NCBI GenBank assembly: GCA_902793465.1
Contig: CADBDT010000013.1
Location: 1-51,795, forward strand
DNA length: 51,795 bases
Direction: 5' to 3'
From: an uncultured Coriobacteriaceae bacterium
GTDB taxonomy: Bacteria; Actinomycetota; Coriobacteriia; Coriobacteriales; Atopobiaceae
Positions within the stretch are counted from its first letter, which is position 1; each line of letters opens with the position of its first letter. Under the pieces are notes generated by a model. It did no database searches. It saw nothing but the letters and a program-made list of their open reading frames with translations, and was not told the origin of the DNA. This document shows, piece by piece, positions 16,884 through 24,060 of the stretch. Both the position numbers and the translations under genes were made by a program.

Positions 16884-17678
16884 CTACAACAGCTGCTCCA
16901 ACACCTGAAGGACGCCGTCCTCGGTACACGGCGGCGCCACGAATTGTGCCGCATCCTTAACGTTTTGCGGCGCATTTTGCATGGCATAGCTGCGGCCCAC
17001 CATGGAGAGCATGGCAATGTCGTTGTCGGAGTCGCCAAATGCCACGCATTCCTCTGGTCTAATGTTCCATCTGTCCAAAAGGTAACGCAGGCCCGTTGCC
17101 TTGCTTACTCCAGGACAAACCACGTCAAAGTAGCCTGCTCCCGCACCAATTACGTCCATATGCCCGCGCACCACATTGGAAAAGAGGGCGATCTTTTGCT
17201 GCACAACCGACTCGTCAACTACCGACGAGAACATGAATATCTGGTCATCCACGTCCGCAAAGTCGTCCACCCAGTATTGCCGATAGCAGTATTGGGCCAT
17301 GTCGTCAAAAAACTCCTGCGATGCACTGCGCTCCACATATGCGCCCGCAACTCCCAGCATGGAAAAGGGCACCTCTGGGTGCTCATGGATAGCCTGTATC
17401 ATATGCTCTACCGCCTCGGGCGTGGCTTGTGCGGCAAAGACCTCCTGCATGCCGTCCAGCACGTGTGCTCCGTTTGCCGAAACGATTCCCATCTCGTGCG
17501 CGTGAGAGGGAAAGAGTTCCTGCACTTGGTAACACTGGTTGCCGGTCGCAACTACAAAGCGCACGCCCAAGCGCTGCATGCGGCTAAAAATGGCCTCGAA
17601 GCGCTCTCTGTCGTAGTTTAGGTGGTCTCGAAGAAAGGTTCCGTCTTCGTCCACGGCAACCAATCGAATGTTAGACAT
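16884..17678 (-). CDS. Cof-type HAD-IIB hydrolase
   Basis: A 264-residue HAD phosphatase. Motif I reads VAVDEDGTFL (DxDGT), motif II VVATGNQ, Lys lies in GVSKATGL and motif IV in FGDSDNDIAML. The cap between is the Cof (type IIB) size. Members dephosphorylate sugar phosphates or cofactors such as pyridoxal phosphate or FMN; the substrate is not known. ATG at 17678 has GGGAGG 4 bp upstream. It lies between a metallophosphatase and dgt on the same strand. Confidence 0.88.
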   Translation of the reverse strand: MSNIRLVAVDEDGTFLRDHLNYDRERFEAIFSRMQRLGVRFVVATGNQCYQVQELFPSHAHEMGIVSANGAHVLDGMQEVFAAQATPEAVEHMIQAIHEHPEVPFSMLGVAGAYVERSASQEFFDDMAQYCYRQYWVDDFADVDDQIFMFSSVVDESVVQQKIALFSNVVRGHMDVIGAGAGYFDVVCPGVSKATGLRYLLDRWNIRPEECVAFGDSDNDIAMLSMVGRSYAMQNAPQNVKDAAQFVAPPCTEDGVLQVLEQLL

Positions 17679-17760
17679 GAATCCTCCCATCGTTCGAGCC
17701 TTATGGCATGCCGCACGTCGCGTTTCCACGGCTACGAGAGGTCGAAGACATGCCTAGCCG

Positions 17761-18561
17761 CTATTCTCCCTCAAGGACCGGCTCGTAGAACTCCGCCGCA
17801 TCGTCCAACCTAACCATGCCAATTCTTCCCCAGCCGGCACCGCCAGCCGCGCCGCAGTCTATGGCCCACCTGTCGGCCACGCCACCGGTTGCCTCACAGG
17901 CACCAAGATGCATAATCTGACAATCGCCGTTCTCGTCTCGGGCCGGGCGATCAAAGTTGTCGGCAATGTCTTCCACATAGGGCACCGGGGTATGCCCGGC
18001 GATTACGATTGGCCCTCTTCCGTTCTCGTCCAAAAAGCCAGTGGGTTGGCCCCAAAAGTCCTCGCGAATCCATAGGACCTCTTCTGCGTTTTGGTAGCGA
18101 AGAAGCGTTTCCATGGTGGCGCTGGTCCATCGGCTTTTGGAAGAGAAGTTAAGCGGCCTTAATCCCGCATGTACCAATAAATACGACCTGTCTTCCACGG
18201 TAACATGTGCACCAAGAGGAAGGTTGTCCACCCAGTCTATTATGTCGATAACCTCAGCTTCCGAAAGGGTCGCAAGTCCCGAGGCAGTCGTCGCTCCCCC
18301 GTTCATCTCCCACTGGAAGCGCACGGCAGGGTTGTTCGGATGGTTAAAGGCGTCGAGCATCATGGACTCGTGATTGCCAATAAGTATATGAGCGTTATTG
18401 AGATCGCGGCAGGTGCGCATTACTCCAACGGGATCCGGGCCGCGATCCACCATGTCGCCCAGTATCCAAATATGGTCCTCATCGGCAGGCGAAACGCTCT
18501 CGAGCAGTCGCTCGAGCGTTCGATGGTGCCCATGCACGTCTGAAAACACATATGTTGCCAT
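17761..18561 (-). CDS. Calcineurin-like metallophosphoesterase (ApaH/PrpE-like)
   Basis: A 266-residue PPP-type phosphoesterase. All metal motifs are present: FSDVHGHH, ILGDMVDRGPDP, IGNHESMML, LLVHAGLRP and IVIAGHTPVPY. GDXVDRG and GNHE point to the PPP family, shared by diadenosine tetraphosphatases and protein phosphatases. The ATG at 18561 (GGAGG 8 bp upstream) starts the protein directly on the first motif. Either nucleotide or phosphoprotein substrates are possible. Confidence 0.88.
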   Translation of the reverse strand: MATYVFSDVHGHHRTLERLLESVSPADEDHIWILGDMVDRGPDPVGVMRTCRDLNNAHILIGNHESMMLDAFNHPNNPAVRFQWEMNGGATTASGLATLSEAEVIDIIDWVDNLPLGAHVTVEDRSYLLVHAGLRPLNFSSKSRWTSATMETLLRYQNAEEVLWIREDFWGQPTGFLDENGRGPIVIAGHTPVPYVEDIADNFDRPARDENGDCQIMHLGACEATGGVADRWAIDCGAAGGAGWGRIGMVRLDDAAEFYEPVLEGE

Positions 18562-18664
18562 CTGTCTAACCTCCAGCAAAGAACTGTACCCAAAAACTAG
18601 CCCGATGGCAAATCTGCACACATTTTAGTGCTCAAATGCATCATATGTGGGACACGGCGACAGG

Positions 18665-18830
18665 GACCTATCGAGGCCGCCCCAGCACAACGGCCAGCCC
18701 GCGGGGCGCCGCGGACAAGCGCCGTGCTCAAACAGTCCTCGTTTCGCTTCGCTCACTGCGGAACTGCGCGCGGCTGCTTTCCGCGGCGCCCCGCGGGCTG
18801 GCCGTTGTGCTGGGGCGGCCTCGATAGGTC
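18665..18830. repeat. Family B hairpin: perfect 50-bp stem, conserved loop
   Basis: Arms 18665–18714 and 18781–18830 are perfect inverse complements over 50 bp. The 66-bp loop 18715–18780 is identical to that at 15415–15480. The element fills the gap between vsr and the metallophosphatase gene and ends 6 bp from the vsr stop codon. Confidence 0.95.
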
Positions 18831-18835
18831 GATCG

Positions 18836-19345
18836 TTAGTGGCGCTTGCGATGGCGCTTCCACGCCACGCGATGGCGCCATGCGGGAAGGTAGCCGACCT
18901 CTGTAATATATCCAGCGGGATGGATGCCAAGCGTCGCGAGCTCAATTTCGCGCAGGAGCCTTTGTATGGTGGCTTCCTTTCGTGCCTTTTTTAAAGCGCA
19001 TTCCCAAACAAGCAAGACCGTCCAGCCGTCCGCAACAAGGCTTTTGTAGTTGCGATCGTCGCGCGCGCGGTTTCTGGCAAACTTGGCCTGCCAAAACTCG
19101 ATGTTGGTCTTGGGGTCAGGAAGGTTGCAATGCGGGCAACGATGCCAGAAGCAGCCGTTTACAAAGATGGCAATCTTTCGACCGGGATAGCAGATGTCGG
19201 GCCTACCGGCGCACTTTTTCCAGTGAAGTCTATATCCTGGCATGCCCGCACTACGCAATGCCTGGCGCACCAACAGCTCTGGCTTGGTGTTCTTGCTCTT
19301 ATTTGCTTGCATAACGTGGCGTGTGGCCTCGCTCACCTGCGACAT
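18836..19345 (-). CDS. vsr: Very short patch repair endonuclease (Vsr)
   Basis: Nicks DNA at T:G mismatches that arise by deamination of 5-methylcytosine. The 169-residue protein has the Vsr opening (SEATRHVMQANKSKNTKPELLVR), the catalytic Asp in CAGRPDICYPGRKIAIFVNGC, and the zinc site in CFWHRCPHCN. It is slightly longer than E. coli Vsr with a basic C-terminal tail. No Dcm-type cytosine methyltransferase lies nearby, so its partner is elsewhere or lost. Its stop is next to the hairpin element. Confidence 0.92.
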   Translation of the reverse strand: MSQVSEATRHVMQANKSKNTKPELLVRQALRSAGMPGYRLHWKKCAGRPDICYPGRKIAIFVNGCFWHRCPHCNLPDPKTNIEFWQAKFARNRARDDRNYKSLVADGWTVLLVWECALKKARKEATIQRLLREIELATLGIHPAGYITEVGYLPAWRHRVAWKRHRKRH

Positions 19346-19389
19346 ATTACCACCCTTAGCAAATCTGATCGCATTGCCGCACCCAAAGC

Positions 19390-21123
19390 CTACAGGCTAA
19401 GGCTCTGGATGTCACGCACGATGTCTTCGGCCGTAAAGTGGTAGATCCTAAAGAAATCTTCGGTGGGGACGCGGTCCAAGAACTCCTTCTTGCCGCCATA
19501 GCACAAAACGCGCATGGGCGTGGCGCCATAGTAGCGAGCCACCTTTTCGCCAAAGCCGCCGCAAAGAATCCCCGCCTCTAACGTAATAACCAAGGAGTGG
19601 TCTTCTAGCAGAGAATCCAGTAGGGGTTCGTCAAAGCTCGAGTAGCTTAGCGCCTCAACGATGCTTGCCCTAACGCCACTTTGTTGCTCAAGCAGGTCTG
19701 CCGCCTCTTGGGCCAACTCCAACGAGCTGCCAAGCGAAAGAAAGGCCGTTTTGCTTCCACGCCTGTTTACATGCCACCCGCACGGCCTCTTGGGCTCGAA
19801 GGCCTCCGCCGATCCCAACAAGACCTTTTCGGGCACCCTAATTACAACCGGACGCTCCGTCTGCTCAATTGACCAGTCAATCATTGCCAGATACTCTTCG
19901 CGTGTGGCAGGCGCCAGGCACGTAATGCCCGGAACGTTGCTGGTCATTACGATGTCCATCGTTCCGGCGTGCGTTGCGTCTATGTCGTAGAAACCCGCAC
20001 CAAACACCAAAACGGTCGCGGGACTGCAATTAAGTCCCAGCTCCTGTACAAACTGGTCGAACGCGCGCTGCGCAAACGTGGCCATAACCATAAATACCGG
20101 TTTGGCGCCACCCCGCGCAAGCCCGGCGCTAAACGCCACGGCATGCTGCTCCGTTATGCCCGTGTCCACAAACTGTGTGCCACAAGCCTGGCGAAACTCC
20201 GGGGTAAGGCCCACACCAGAGGGAGCTCCAGCATTTACAACAACCACACTGGGATCCTCCTGCAGTTTTTGCAGCAGATAATCGCGCGTAAGTTGTTGGT
20301 ATGTAGGACCGCTAACAGACTTGGATGCCGGGGGAATCGAGTGGGCCTTCTCTGGGTTGTTTTCGGCCCAGTCCAGACCCTTCCCCTTTTTTGTGTGGAT
20401 ATGAACCACAACGGGATGGTCTATGTTGCGTACCTGCGCAAAGGCGTCCACAAGCGCGTTTACGTTGTTGCCATCTTCCACGTATTGGTAGTCCAGCCCC
20501 AGCGTACGGAAGAAGTTGTTTTTGCAGGTGCCGTGCGTACGACGCAACTCCGCGAGATTTTGATAAACGCCACCGGCGTTCGGAGCAATGGACATCTCGT
20601 TGTCGTTAAACACAACAATAATATTCGATCCCACCACGGCAGCATTATCTAGGCCTTCAAACGCCTCGCCACCACTCAGCGAGCCATCGCCCAACACGGC
20701 AATCACATTGTGCTCTTGTCCCAGCAAATCGCGCGACTTGGCCAATCCGCACGCAAGGCTCACGGCCTGAGACGTATGTCCCGCCCTAAACAGGTCGTAT
20801 TCGCTTTCGTCGGGGTTGGTAAAGCCTGTAAACTCGTTATAGTACGCAGGGTCCACAAACGCCCTCTTGCGACCCGTGAGCATCTTGTGCGTATAGCACT
20901 GATGCGAGACATCAAACACAAGCTTGTCGGTGGGAAAGTCAAACACGTGGTGCAACGCAACGGTTGCCTCCACAAACCCCAGGTTTGGACCAAGATGGCC
21001 GCCCGTCTTTGTAACAGCTTTTATTAGATGCCCGCGTATCTCGTCACAGAGGGTGCTTAGCTCAGACGGAGAAAGTCGACGCACGTCGGCAGGACTCTCG
21101 ATGCAATCGAGAACGCCACTCAT
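19390..21123 (-). CDS. dxs: 1-deoxy-D-xylulose-5-phosphate synthase (short form)
   Basis: Thiamine-dependent condensation of pyruvate and glyceraldehyde 3-phosphate, the first step of the MEP isoprenoid pathway. The TPP domain shows HLGPNLGFVEATVAL, DVSHQCYTHKMLTGR, GDGSLSGGEAFEGLDNA and the NDNEMSI metal site. The pyrimidine-binding domain has FVDTGITEQHAVAFSAGLA, and the transketolase C-domain follows. At 577 residues it is shorter than the usual 620–640, fitting a known shorter clade. ATG at 21123 with GGAGAGGAG upstream was chosen over 21153. Confidence 0.93.
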   Translation of the reverse strand: MSGVLDCIESPADVRRLSPSELSTLCDEIRGHLIKAVTKTGGHLGPNLGFVEATVALHHVFDFPTDKLVFDVSHQCYTHKMLTGRKRAFVDPAYYNEFTGFTNPDESEYDLFRAGHTSQAVSLACGLAKSRDLLGQEHNVIAVLGDGSLSGGEAFEGLDNAAVVGSNIIVVFNDNEMSIAPNAGGVYQNLAELRRTHGTCKNNFFRTLGLDYQYVEDGNNVNALVDAFAQVRNIDHPVVVHIHTKKGKGLDWAENNPEKAHSIPPASKSVSGPTYQQLTRDYLLQKLQEDPSVVVVNAGAPSGVGLTPEFRQACGTQFVDTGITEQHAVAFSAGLARGGAKPVFMVMATFAQRAFDQFVQELGLNCSPATVLVFGAGFYDIDATHAGTMDIVMTSNVPGITCLAPATREEYLAMIDWSIEQTERPVVIRVPEKVLLGSAEAFEPKRPCGWHVNRRGSKTAFLSLGSSLELAQEAADLLEQQSGVRASIVEALSYSSFDEPLLDSLLEDHSLVITLEAGILCGGFGEKVARYYGATPMRVLCYGGKKEFLDRVPTEDFFRIYHFTAEDIVRDIQSLSL

Positions 21124-21165
21124 ATGTCTCCTCTCCTCACTGCCACTTGGCATGTTTCCATAACC

Positions 21166-21195
21166 ATCTTATGCCATATATGGGAGTCTGTGCAA
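21166..21195 (-). promoter_or_regulatory. Putative dxs promoter
   Basis: On the minus strand TTGCAC (21195–21190) and TAAGAT (21171–21166) are separated by 18 bp, about 40 bp before the dxs start codon. Fair match to a sigma-70 promoter. Confidence 0.45.
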
Positions 21196-21335
21196 AACAG
21201 GAGAGAATCCCTATAAAGATTTCTTTCAGAAAGCTATTTTGCAATTCGTTCTCCTTGATGAGTTGGCGCATCCGGGTGGCCGCCTGACGTAGGCATATAT
21301 GGTAAGTATTCGCCAGTCTGCTTTTACCGAGATGA

Positions 21336-21411
21336 GCCAGTCTTCGGTCTCATCTGCTGCGAATCACGAGCGAAGCGAGCGCTGAGCGGGCAGATGAGAC
21401 CGAAGACTGGC
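21336..21411. repeat. Family A hairpin (copy 3, shortened loop)
   Basis: Perfect 22-bp arms (21336–21357 and 21390–21411) enclose a 32-bp loop. The loop is the reverse complement of the family A loop at 5982–6028 with about 17 bp deleted from the middle. It lies between the phospholipase-like gene and dxs. The stem is unrelated to the other copies. The remaining gap 21124–21444 holds only the dxs promoter. Confidence 0.88.
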
Positions 21412-21444
21412 GAAAGGTCGAGTGCGACCTTTCCTTCGGCATGT

Positions 21445-22395
21445 CTACTCCACGCTTTCGCCGCAGAAGTTGAGACCTCGCGTAAGGACGGAAGCTGCCT
21501 CGAGGTCAAAGCCATCCTCAAATACGAGAGGCAAGACAATCGCGACCTCGTCGAGCGCAGCATTGTACAGATACCAGAAGGATTCCGTACGGATCTCGCC
21601 CGAAAACGGGTCGCGCCAAGGCTTGCGCGCGCAATTATCAAAGCTGCTCGTAAGCTCGGCCCGAGGCCTATGGGACATGGCCCGCACAAGCGAATAGCGC
21701 GAGGAATGCAGCAGCCCCTCCATGCGGGCAAAGGCTGCCGTCTTGCCACCCCTAGGCGACCAGAAGGCCCTTTGCACCAGACGGAAGCAGGATACGGCAA
21801 GGGGGAACACCTTGTTTGCCGTAGGCTCACCGTCGGCTACCTCCGACACCACCGCATCGAAGTAGAGGTTGCCAACAACATCGAGCATCTTGTCGCTACC
21901 GCGCAATACCTCTATGTATGGCTTGTACGTTTCTATTGTTTGGTTATGCTTGGTAAAGAGCACCATTTCGTCTAGGTCGCGCTCGATCTCTGCATGGACC
22001 TCGCCCGAGTCGTTTGTGTTAAGTCCACTGACTCCCGCCTGGCATATGCCGCGCTCCCAAAAGTACACAAAAGGATGAACGGCACGGTCCAAAAGATAAT
22101 GACAAGTAAACCCTGCCAAATAGGCACGACCTATGCCTTGGTCTTTTTCGGGTAGCGCATCCATGGCCTGGCGCATGCTAACAAAGAGCTTGGAGGGAGG
22201 CACGTGGTGCATATCTGAGCCCAACACCCTAAACTCGTCCATCGGCGGGACTATGAGCAAATAAAAGAGAGGGTCTGGTCCCTGATTGCCCAAAAGGAAC
22301 GCATTGCGCTCGTCTGGCGTATAGAGCGGCACCGTATTTATGGCTGTTCCAAAGGCGTCTTGGCCAAACTGATCGTGCGTAAGCATCGCTGGCAT
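21445..22395 (-). CDS. Zinc-dependent phospholipase C-like protein
   Basis: A 316-residue protein of the ZnDPC (PF00882-like) type. Zn-ligand type residues occur in LTHDQFGQDAF, LLGNQGPDPLFY, GSDMHHVPPS, AGFTCHYLLDRAVHPFVYF and EVHAEIERDLDE. It has no signal peptide, so it is probably cytosolic and not a secreted toxin; a nuclease or phosphodiesterase activity is as likely as lipid cleavage. The ATG at 22395 with GGGGAGAG 4 bp upstream was selected; the open frame to 22707 overlaps the divergent MFS gene and is spurious. Confidence 0.72.
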   Translation of the reverse strand: MPAMLTHDQFGQDAFGTAINTVPLYTPDERNAFLLGNQGPDPLFYLLIVPPMDEFRVLGSDMHHVPPSKLFVSMRQAMDALPEKDQGIGRAYLAGFTCHYLLDRAVHPFVYFWERGICQAGVSGLNTNDSGEVHAEIERDLDEMVLFTKHNQTIETYKPYIEVLRGSDKMLDVVGNLYFDAVVSEVADGEPTANKVFPLAVSCFRLVQRAFWSPRGGKTAAFARMEGLLHSSRYSLVRAMSHRPRAELTSSFDNCARKPWRDPFSGEIRTESFWYLYNAALDEVAIVLPLVFEDGFDLEAASVLTRGLNFCGESVE

Positions 22396-22550
22396 GATTC
22401 TCTCCCCGTCCGTAAAATGGCATTTTGTACTTAGTGTAGCGCTTTGCGTGACTCCATGCTCGTACGTGCATTTGGACCATACGAAAACACGTGGTAGAGA
22501 GAGGTGTCTATTGGGATACTCCCCTATTGGCGCAGCTCGCCGACGCATGT

Positions 22551-22579
22551 TTGCCACACGACGCCAACATACATAGTAT
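22551..22579 (+). promoter_or_regulatory. Putative promoter of the MFS transporter gene
   Basis: TTGCCA (22551–22556), 17-bp spacer, TAGTAT (22574–22579), about 30 bp before the ATG at 22610. Good spacing and moderate consensus match. Confidence 0.5.
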
Positions 22580-22609
22580 TGTTTTATTAGGACATCGAAG
22601 GGATGCTTT

Positions 22610-23848
22610 ATGGCACGCACCAAATTTACCAAGGCCGAGAAGAGCTGGATCCTGTATGACGTTGGCAACTCGGCCCTCGTTTTGCTGGCAACCAGCGTTA
22701 TTCCCATTTACTTTAACTCGCTCGCCCAAGCCGATCCCGCCGTAGAGAAGGTGGCCGTAGGCGCTTGGGGCGCTGCAGAGACCATTGCCTCGCTCGTAAT
22801 CGCTCTGCTCATGCCCGTTTTGGGATCGATTGCCGATATGGAGGGCATGCGCAAGAAGTTTATTGTGGGATGTGTGGGTACGGGCGCCGTAGCAACCATT
22901 GCCATGGGATTTCCCACCCATTGGCTGGCGTTCCTTATCATTTACGTTATCTCGGCAATTGCGCTCAACACATCCTTTGTGTTCTACGACGCGCTCTTGG
23001 TAGATGCCACAACCGACGAGCGGATGGACGAGGTGTCCAGCCAAGGGTTTGCCTGGGGCTACGTTGGCTCCTGCATCCCGTTTGTGATCTGCCTGCTCAT
23101 AGTGCTCAATGCTCAAATGCTTGGTCTTACCATGCAGAACGCCATGCTCATTGCGTTTGTAATAACATCTGCATGGTGGGTTGCCTTTACCATCCCAATG
23201 CTAAAAAACGTTACGCAAAAGCAGTTTAAGCCGCGCGAGAGCCATGCAATACGAAAGGCAATTTCGGGTATCGGCACCACCCTAAGGGCTATATGGGCCG
23301 ACGAGAGCCTTCGCTTTTTTATCCTCGCTTACTTCTTTTACATCGACGGCGTACATACCGTAATAAAGATGTCCACCAGCTATGGCTCCAACTTGGGAAT
23401 CGACGGCACGCAGCTCGTGCTCGCACTGTTGGTAACGCAGTTTGTGGCATGGCCGTCGTCCATAATATACGGCAGGCTTGGCACGACCATCGGCACAAAA
23501 AAGATGCTGCTCGTAGGCATTATTGGCTACTTTGGCATTACGCTGTTTGCCGCATTCTTCCTGCGCACCGCCACCGAGTTCTGGATCCTCGCAATATGCG
23601 TCGGCCTGTTCCAGGGAGGAATCCAGGCGCTCAGTCGCTCGGAGTTTGGCAAGCTCTGCCCCAAAGAACATGCCAACGAGTACTTTGGCTTCTTCGATAT
23701 CTTTGGGAAGTACGCCGCAATTTTGGGAACTGGCCTGGTTTCGGCATTCACCTTTATTACAGGCAACCCGTCGCTTGGCGTGCTTTCCATATCCGTCCTG
23801 TTTGTTATAGGCTTCTTTATTATGCTGCGAGTTCCTGACCGCAGGTAG
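22610..23848 (+). CDS. MFS transporter, UMF1/Atg22-like
   Basis: A 412-residue polytopic membrane protein with about 12 hydrophobic segments. The opening AEKSWILYDVGNSALVLLATSVIPIYF is the UMF1-family hallmark, and YFFYIDGVHTVIKMSTSYG and GLFQGGIQALSRSEFGKLCPKEH are typical of the C-terminal half. Substrate unknown; the family includes Atg22-type amino-acid effluxers. It is the only plus-strand gene in the first 33 kb, divergent from the phospholipase-like gene and convergent with nadB/C. The ribosome site AAGGGA lies 6 bp upstream. Confidence 0.88.
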   Translation: MARTKFTKAEKSWILYDVGNSALVLLATSVIPIYFNSLAQADPAVEKVAVGAWGAAETIASLVIALLMPVLGSIADMEGMRKKFIVGCVGTGAVATIAMGFPTHWLAFLIIYVISAIALNTSFVFYDALLVDATTDERMDEVSSQGFAWGYVGSCIPFVICLLIVLNAQMLGLTMQNAMLIAFVITSAWWVAFTIPMLKNVTQKQFKPRESHAIRKAISGIGTTLRAIWADESLRFFILAYFFYIDGVHTVIKMSTSYGSNLGIDGTQLVLALLVTQFVAWPSSIIYGRLGTTIGTKKMLLVGIIGYFGITLFAAFFLRTATEFWILAICVGLFQGGIQALSRSEFGKLCPKEHANEYFGFFDIFGKYAAILGTGLVSAFTFITGNPSLGVLSISVLFVIGFFIMLRVPDRR

Positions 23849-23892
23849 TTAAGCCCGCAAACAGGGGACAGCCCCACCGCCATTGAGTCAGC

Positions 23893-24002
23893 GCTGTGCA
23901 CATCGGGGATATTCCCCTGCGGGTACATCGCGGATGGGCCGGACCCCAACGTAAGCCCTGCTCGCGATGTACCCGATGGGGAGTATCCCCAATGTGCACA
24001 GC
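23893..24002. repeat. Imperfect 40-bp inverted repeat between convergent genes (family C)
   Basis: Arms 23893–23932 and 23963–24002 match at about 36 of 40 positions around a 30-bp loop. Each arm contains GCGATGTACCC and a GGGGATA/TATCCCC core. The reverse complement of the left arm also matches about 142–170 beside tlyA, so three copies of the arm exist here. It probably works as a bidirectional terminator for the MFS and nadB/C genes. Confidence 0.75.
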
Positions 24003-24060
24003 TCCCCCGGACCCTTAACTAAATGGCACTTGGGCAGCCCCTAGGGATAAGGGTTATAGG

